DNA of 9,280 bases from Gammaproteobacteria bacterium (GTDB taxonomy: Bacteria > Pseudomonadota > Gammaproteobacteria > Granulosicoccales > Granulosicoccaceae): NCBI GenBank assembly GCA_019634245.1, contig JAHQVR010000055.1, positions 1 to 9,280 of the forward strand, given 5' to 3'. Below, piece by piece: positions 5,608 through 9,280 of this stretch. The position numbers and the translations under genes are program-made. The notes below the pieces were generated by a model that made no database searches, was not told the origin of the DNA, and was given only the letters and a program-made list of their open reading frames with translations. Every line of letters starts with the position of its first letter. Position 1 is the first letter of the stretch.

Positions 5608-6933
5608 TCACAGAAACGGTTTTGCTGATACCGCCTGATAGAATGTCCAAACGACAAAGAGGCTATAAACCATTGTGATTGCGGTTGCGAACAACATAGC
5701 CTGTTGTACACTATCCCGGGCTCGTTGACCGAGCAAAACCCCGACAAACAGGGCGATTAACGGAACGAAATGCATGGCATGTGTCGCGAAAAAGTGCGCT
5801 ACGCGTAAATCACCAGCATTGCGCAACCAACCCACTATAGGTAGTACCGCAACAGGTAATACCGCATTTTCTTTATTCAGGTTCGTTACATCCGGGTAAA
5901 CCGCGTGTGTCTGAGCAGGATTACCAGCTAAATAGCTTGCCAGGGGCAGAGTCAGACAAAACGTGACAATCAATCCATAAGACAGACTAAAACGGACTAC
6001 CGGCTGCAAGACAGACTGCTTGTTCAGCAACACCCCTACCCCAACAATCAATGACAAAGCCAACAATATAGTCGCCAACACTCCCGTTAACGGGTACACC
6101 GGCGTAAGAATCGGATGCGTCTGATTGAAATGCGACGGCTCACCTATCGATGCTGCGAATATCAACCAGAGCATTTCCAACGCAACGACTAACACGATCA
6201 ATTGGCAAAACAAAGTGTACAGACGCGACGTACGCCATCGATCGCTCATGTAAATAGAGAACCAGGAAAGACTGAGAACGTATATCGAAATTGACAAAGA
6301 AAATTTTATTGGTTTTATCCACACATTGCTGTCAAGCACGGTACGTGCATCGGTAGACATTGCTAAAATAAGCACCGGCAATATCAATAACAATACGAGT
6401 CCAGTGCCGGCCAGTGTCGGTTGTCCGAAGTGCCACTGATGCCAAACTGGCAGCGCAGCGAGAGGCAGATCAGTACCCGAGACACGCTGGTTAAGTCTCT
6501 TGATGATGCCGTTTGTGAGCACAATAGCACCGTACAGCAATAAGCCAACCGGACCTAACATGAAGGTCAGCAATAGACAGGGTACCACCAGGAATCGATG
6601 CGTTTTTGAATTGATGGCATGATTCGCAATACACCAACCAACAAACAAATCAAACGCAAGGTAGTGAATCCAGCCACCAAGAGTGGCTCCCGGATGGTCG
6701 AAAAGTGACAGTACACCGTTCAGCGTTTGAAAACTCCCCTCCGCAGAACTGAAGTGCACCAATGCAGCAGCGGCATACATAATTGCGAATAAAAACGGCA
6801 GCACAAGCCCCAACCAACGGGTGCGAGTTCGTAATCCGGAGGGTAAAAACAACCAGACTATTAACCATACCCAGCCAAGCAGGGCCATACTATTGGCAAG
6901 TTCGAATTGATGGGCTGGGTTACTGAAAATCAT
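5608..6933 (-). CDS. ABA4-like domain fused to an uncharacterised polytopic membrane domain
   Basis: A 441-residue inner-membrane protein with about 11-12 hydrophobic segments. Residues 1-145 match the ABA4-like family (DUF4281), named after the plant factor needed for neoxanthin synthesis: F-E-L-A-N near the start, four helices (about 14-32, 41-61, 85-104, 113-137), L-F-D-H-P-G at 77-82, W-I-H-Y-L-A-F-D-L-F-V-G at 88-99 and L-L-T-F-M-L-G-P-V-G-L-L at 121-132. After a short loop, residues 170-441 form a second membrane unit with N-V-W-I-K-P-I-K-F at 203-211, S-H-F-N at 267-270 and G-D-L-R-V-A-H-F-F-x-x-H at 374-385. I recall these motifs from uncharacterised bacterial membrane proteins but can attach no name. 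Conserved His residues in both halves could be catalytic or bind haem (inference). GGAG lies 8 nt before the ATG. It is divergent from a TetR gene and probably controlled by it. Confidence 0.8.
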   Translation of the reverse strand: MIFSNPAHQFELANSMALLGWVWLIVWLFLPSGLRTRTRWLGLVLPFLFAIMYAAAALVHFSSAEGSFQTLNGVLSLFDHPGATLGGWIHYLAFDLFVGWCIANHAINSKTHRFLVVPCLLLTFMLGPVGLLLYGAIVLTNGIIKRLNQRVSGTDLPLAALPVWHQWHFGQPTLAGTGLVLLLILPVLILAMSTDARTVLDSNVWIKPIKFSLSISIYVLSLSWFSIYMSDRWRTSRLYTLFCQLIVLVVALEMLWLIFAASIGEPSHFNQTHPILTPVYPLTGVLATILLALSLIVGVGVLLNKQSVLQPVVRFSLSYGLIVTFCLTLPLASYLAGNPAQTHAVYPDVTNLNKENAVLPVAVLPIVGWLRNAGDLRVAHFFATHAMHFVPLIALFVGVLLGQRARDSVQQAMLFATAITMVYSLFVVWTFYQAVSAKPFL

Positions 6934-6979
6934 TGCGCTTACTCCGTTTGCTGAACATCATTACTTCGCAGCTTAGCGG

Positions 6980-7049
6980 TTCATATCGACAACTATTCAT
7001 ATTGACACTGTCAAGATAGTCTATTAACCTATCTTTACGCTGTCAAGAT
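6980..7049. promoter_or_regulatory. Composite operator between the ABA4-like and TetR genes
   Basis: Several elements overlap here. TTCATATCGACA (6980-6991) and TTCATATTGACA (6996-7007) are 11/12 direct repeats 16 bp apart. TTGACA-C-TGTCAA (7002-7014) is a perfect palindrome. CTGTCAAGAT occurs at 7008-7017 and 7040-7049, 32 bp apart. AAGATAG (7013-7019) is inverted as CTATCTT (7029-7035). The region is a strong candidate for binding of the adjacent TetR protein. Confidence 0.6.
7018..7046 (-). promoter_or_regulatory. Candidate sigma-70 promoter of the ABA4-like gene
   Basis: On the minus strand a perfect -35 box TTGACA (7041-7046) is followed after 17 bp by TAGACT (7018-7023), 4 of 6 with TATAAT. 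Transcription would start near 7011, about 78 nt before the start codon. The -35 box is inside one of the CTGTCAAGAT operator repeats, so bound regulator would block it. Confidence 0.5.
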
Positions 7050-7098
7050 CATTGCAGATCTCTGATAAACGCCAATAAGAGATACAATTGGGTATCAC

Positions 7099-7698
7099 GT
7101 GAGCAATTTGAACTATCATCACGGTGATTTACACAACGCACTGCTTAAAGCCGCTGAAGTGGAGCTTCGCCGACATGGTTTCGAGAAGTTTTCTCTACGT
7201 GGTGTCGCCAGAGCAGCTGGCGTTAGTCATGCAGCACCCGCCCATCATTTCTCAGATATGCGCGGTCTTCTCACTGCCTTAGCCACGCTTGGATTCGAAC
7301 GTTTTCTAAAGTTACAGGAAAAAGCTCAGGCGAAATCGGCTAATAATGTGGATGAACAATTCGTATCTTCTGGAGTAGCTTACATACGCTTTTCGCAAAA
7401 CCACCCGCAACTGTTCCACTTAATGTTCAACTCACAGAAGCCTGACAGATCAAACGAAAAACTGAACCGGGCCGCAGAGAGCGCCTTCATGAATTTGGTT
7501 ATGTTAGTGAATCGCGTACAGGGAAATAGCGATGAACACAGTATGATTTGCGTACATGAAGTTTATACAGTCTGGTCACTGGTTCATGGAATGTCGGGGT
7601 TAATGGGTGCTGGAATGCTAAAAAACATGGGCACGAATAAGCAACAACGTGAAACTGTCATCAGGACTATCTTGCAACGTAATATACCCAGTAAATAG
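7099..7698 (+). CDS. TetR/AcrR family transcriptional regulator
   Basis: A 199-residue DNA-binding regulator. The N-terminal helix-turn-helix domain is clear: Y-H-H-G-D-L at 6-11, F-S-L-R-G-V-A-R-A-A-G-V-S-H at 31-44 and A-A-P-A-H-H-F at 45-51. The C-terminal ligand and dimer domain carries V-W-S-L-V-H-G at 158-164, typical of the WHG-type C-terminal domain. The start is GTG at 7099: the frame has a stop at 7066-7068 and no ATG between, and TGGG sits about 6 nt before. It is transcribed with nnrU (23-bp gap) and away from the ABA4-like gene, the usual layout for a local autoregulated repressor of both sides. The ligand is unknown. A TTGACA at 7002-7007 points toward it, but no good -10 box lies at the right distance. 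Confidence 0.93.
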   Translation: MSNLNYHHGDLHNALLKAAEVELRRHGFEKFSLRGVARAAGVSHAAPAHHFSDMRGLLTALATLGFERFLKLQEKAQAKSANNVDEQFVSSGVAYIRFSQNHPQLFHLMFNSQKPDRSNEKLNRAAESAFMNLVMLVNRVQGNSDEHSMICVHEVYTVWSLVHGMSGLMGAGMLKNMGTNKQQRETVIRTILQRNIPSK

Positions 7699-7721
7699 CA
7701 AAACCAAACTGGAACAACGCT

Positions 7722-8330
7722 ATGACCATACTCATACTTGGCTTATTTCTCTTTCTTGGTATCCATTCTGTACGCATATTTTCTGAACAATCGCGTCAGG
7801 GGTTTATCGATAAGCACTCCATGTCGGCATGGATGGGTTTGTTCTCAATCGTCTCGATAATCGGTTTGGTGTTGATTGCCTACGGTTACGGGCAGACACG
7901 GCTCAACCCAGTGTTTCTTTGGCACCCGCCTCTTTTTACGCGGCATATAGCGGCACTGCTCATGCTTTTTGCCATGGTACTGGTTGTTGCCCCGTATGTG
8001 CCCAGAAACCATATCAAAGCTAAATTGGGTCATCCGATGATTCTCGGTGTCAAGGTCTGGGCGTTCGCTCACCTCATCGCTAACGGCAGACTTGGTGATG
8101 TGGTGTTGTTCGGTGCGTTTCTGGCTTGGGCAATACTGGATTTCCGTAGCGCTCGACAGCGAGGTAGCACTGAACCCGCTGCAGAGGCAACAGCAACAAC
8201 TTCTGAAGTAATTCAAGTGGAGCCGACAACAACAGCAACAATCACCACGATTGTTATTGGCATTGCTGCGTATTTGCTGTTCGCTTTAGTACTGCATCAA
8301 TACTTAATCGGAATTAGCGTTTTCGGGTAA
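7722..8330 (+). CDS. nnrU: NnrU family membrane protein
   Basis: A 202-residue inner-membrane protein of the NnrU family (PF07298), with about six hydrophobic segments. Motifs: L-F-L-G-I-H-S-V-R at 10-18, G-L-F-S-I-V-S-x-x-G-L-V-L-I at 39-52, Y-G-Y-G-Q-T-R at 54-60, L-W-H-P-P at 66-70, I-K-A-K-L-G-H-P-M at 98-106, H-L-I-A-N-G at 117-122, G-A-F-L-A-W-A at 131-137, and a last helix ending H-Q-Y-L-I-G. His15, His68, His75, His104 and His117 are candidate haem ligands. The family was first linked to nitrite/NO reduction in Rhodobacter and is homologous to plant 15-cis-zeta-carotene isomerase (Z-ISO), a haem enzyme. A Thr/Ala/Glu-rich insert (about 149-174), encoded by CAACAA-like DNA, separates the final helix from the rest. 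It lies 23 bp after tetR with GGA 8 nt before the ATG, so it is probably in one operon. A convergent cytochrome c'/cytochrome b operon supports an NO or haem link. Confidence 0.9.
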   Translation: MTILILGLFLFLGIHSVRIFSEQSRQGFIDKHSMSAWMGLFSIVSIIGLVLIAYGYGQTRLNPVFLWHPPLFTRHIAALLMLFAMVLVVAPYVPRNHIKAKLGHPMILGVKVWAFAHLIANGRLGDVVLFGAFLAWAILDFRSARQRGSTEPAAEATATTSEVIQVEPTTTATITTIVIGIAAYLLFALVLHQYLIGISVFG

Positions 8331-8333
8331 TGG

Positions 8334-8360
8334 GTAGTCGGTACTACGCTCTTGGCTTTT
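8334..8360 (+). terminator. Weak terminator-like hairpin after nnrU
   Basis: GTAGT / ACTAC form a 5-bp stem with a CGGT loop (8334-8347) just past the nnrU stop, and a CTTTT tract follows about 9 nt later. The stem is too short and the T-run too distant for a firm call. Confidence 0.25.
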
Positions 8361-8405
8361 GAGATTCCAGGTGTATGCGCAGGGGCGTACCGCGTGTCGA
8401 TGCTG

Positions 8406-9068
8406 TCAAAACCACCTCATTATCCATCCCATGAGCAATGAGGAACACATCAGTAGCAGAGCGCCAACCCACCAGGGAGCGAACCGAACCAGAGGCGCTA
8501 CTGACTCATCGCGCCACGCCATATTGCCGGTTAACATTGGCAGTATCAGGTTTTGTTTGGCTCGCAAGTAGTAAAAGAGCGGCATAAGAATGTGCAATAG
8601 CAGCATGCCAGGCAACAAGGTGCTGCCATTGAGCGTGTGCAAATACCACAGTGTATCGCTAAGGTCGTAAGACAAAGCTCCATAGAAGGCGCCTTCGACC
8701 AGCTCATCTTCATCAGCAATAAAAACACCGGTAACTGCCTGAAAAAGCAATAACAACAGCATGATTATTACGGCCCATCCACCTGCAGGGTTATGTCCAC
8801 GGTAGTGTGACACCGTGCCCGTTATCAAATGCCAGATGTGCTTAAGTCCATGTACTGGATTGGTTATTAGGCGGTGCAACTTGGCATTGTCGCTGCCAAA
8901 GATCCCCCAAAGTAACCTGAACAGCAACAGCGCCAGTACAGCTTCACCCGCCAGTTTGTGCCATTCATAAAAACCTGCGCCGGTTTTACCGCTAACAAAC
9001 AGCAGCAAAACCAGCGCAACCAATGACCAATGGAACAGTCGTACCCAACCGTCCCAGATTTTAATCAT
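8406..9068 (-). CDS. Membrane cytochrome b (cytochrome b561 / Ni-hydrogenase b-type family)
   Basis: A 220-residue inner-membrane protein of the PF01292 di-haem cytochrome b family. It opens with W-D-G-W-V-R-L-F-H-W (His13) in helix 1 (about 11-27). Helix 2 (about 37-56) starts with W-H-K-L-A-G (His37) and ends R-L-L-W-G-I-F-G. Helix 3 spans about 98-117; the helix 4 region carries L-H-T-L-N-G (His144) and L-L-H-I (His159), and a last helix lies at about 198-218. His13, His37, His144 and His159 are the likely ligands of two b haems. Such proteins pass electrons between the quinol pool and periplasmic c-type cytochromes. Its ATG overlaps the stop of the upstream cytochrome c' gene (ATGA), so the two are probably coupled in translation and work together: the b protein would reduce the periplasmic cytochrome c'. 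Confidence 0.9.
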   Translation of the reverse strand: MIKIWDGWVRLFHWSLVALVLLLFVSGKTGAGFYEWHKLAGEAVLALLLFRLLWGIFGSDNAKLHRLITNPVHGLKHIWHLITGTVSHYRGHNPAGGWAVIIMLLLLLFQAVTGVFIADEDELVEGAFYGALSYDLSDTLWYLHTLNGSTLLPGMLLLHILMPLFYYLRAKQNLILPMLTGNMAWRDESVAPLVRFAPWWVGALLLMCSSLLMGWIMRWF

Positions 9069-9280
9069 CGACGTTTAGCGCGATAGTCATCGTGGCAGCC
9101 TTTACAGGATTGCCCGACATCACCCATAGCTCCTTGCAATGCTTCAAGACCATTACCGGCGTTCTCCGCCAGAACGGCCGCAGCGTCTTTTAGCGCATCA
9201 CTCTTTTCTGTAATCGCCGGAAACGTTTCCCAAATCGCAGGCAGAGCTCGTGTACGCGCGTTCTCTGAATTGCTGTTGTC
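9065..9280 (-). CDS. Cytochrome c' (C-terminal part; N-terminus off the window)
   Basis: The minus strand from 9280 to the TGA at 9065-9067 is open for 71 codons and encodes the C-terminal half of a cytochrome c' (PF01322, usually about 150 residues with signal). It includes A-R-x-R-A-L-P-A-I-W, a helix rich in Ala and Leu, and the closing haem-binding C-K-G-C-H-D-D-Y-R, where the two Cys bind haem and His is the proximal ligand. Cytochromes c' are periplasmic four-helix haem proteins that bind NO and help nitrosative-stress tolerance. The signal peptide and distal haem-pocket residues lie beyond the right edge. The stop overlaps the start of the cytochrome b gene by ATGA, which indicates an operon. 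Confidence 0.92.
   Translation of the reverse strand, partial: DNSNSENARTRALPAIWETFPAITEKSDALKDAAAVLAENAGNGLEALQGAMGDVGQSCKGCHDDYRAKRR

Noticed and set aside
7002..7030. Rightward promoter for tetR with TTGACA at 7002-7007
   Set aside because: The -35 match is perfect but no -10 better than 3 of 6 is found at 16-18 bp, so it is treated as an operator half-site only.
7845..8216. 123-codon open frame antisense to nnrU
   Set aside because: Cys/Ser-rich translation with no family features, entirely inside a well-supported nnrU gene; typical antisense shadow.

Overview
The window reads as ordinary chromosomal DNA of a proteobacterium, most likely a marine or environmental gammaproteobacterium. 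This is inferred from the gene families (type II glutamine synthetase, NnrU, cytochrome c', DUF2147, DUF985 cupin), the moderate G+C and the Shine-Dalgarno-led starts. No rRNA, tRNA, insertion sequence, phage gene or CRISPR array was seen.

Left part (1-2964). An enolase-family gene, cut by the left edge, runs rightward and ends at 1085. It keeps the metal ligands and catalytic Glu/Lys, but the active-site His of the S-H-R-S-G-E-T-E motif is Ala, which suggests a paralogue. It meets a leftward type II glutamine synthetase gene (glnII) across a short spacer with two hairpins. About 130 bp upstream of glnII is a perfect dyad that closely fits an NtrC operator, suggesting nitrogen control. Further upstream on the same strand is a DUF985 (Cupin_5) gene.

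Middle part (2965-5607). A stand-alone Hanks-type Ser/Thr kinase with a DWG motif runs rightward. It converges on an unrecognised protein with an N-terminal four-Cys zinc ribbon and a Lys-rich C-terminal half. A secreted DUF2147 protein follows, then a 347-bp gene-free stretch with two unrelated short tandem repeats (about 13 bp x 2.8 and 12 bp x 4 plus one degenerate copy).

Right part (5608-9280). A TetR regulator with a GTG start sits between a divergent membrane gene and a downstream nnrU. The divergent product joins an ABA4-like domain (relatives of a plant neoxanthin-synthesis factor) to a second, uncharacterised multi-helix domain. NnrU is the bacterial relative of plant zeta-carotene isomerase Z-ISO and is also linked to nitric-oxide metabolism. 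The divergent control region is dense with TTGACA/TGTCAA half-sites spaced by 16 and 32 bp. On the right, a leftward operon encodes a cytochrome c' (only its C-terminal 71 residues are in the window) and, overlapping by ATGA, a di-haem-type membrane cytochrome b. It converges on nnrU. Together the right end looks like a membrane-redox/NO-handling neighbourhood with a possible isoprenoid or carotenoid side. That functional reading is inference; the family assignments rest on motifs read by eye.
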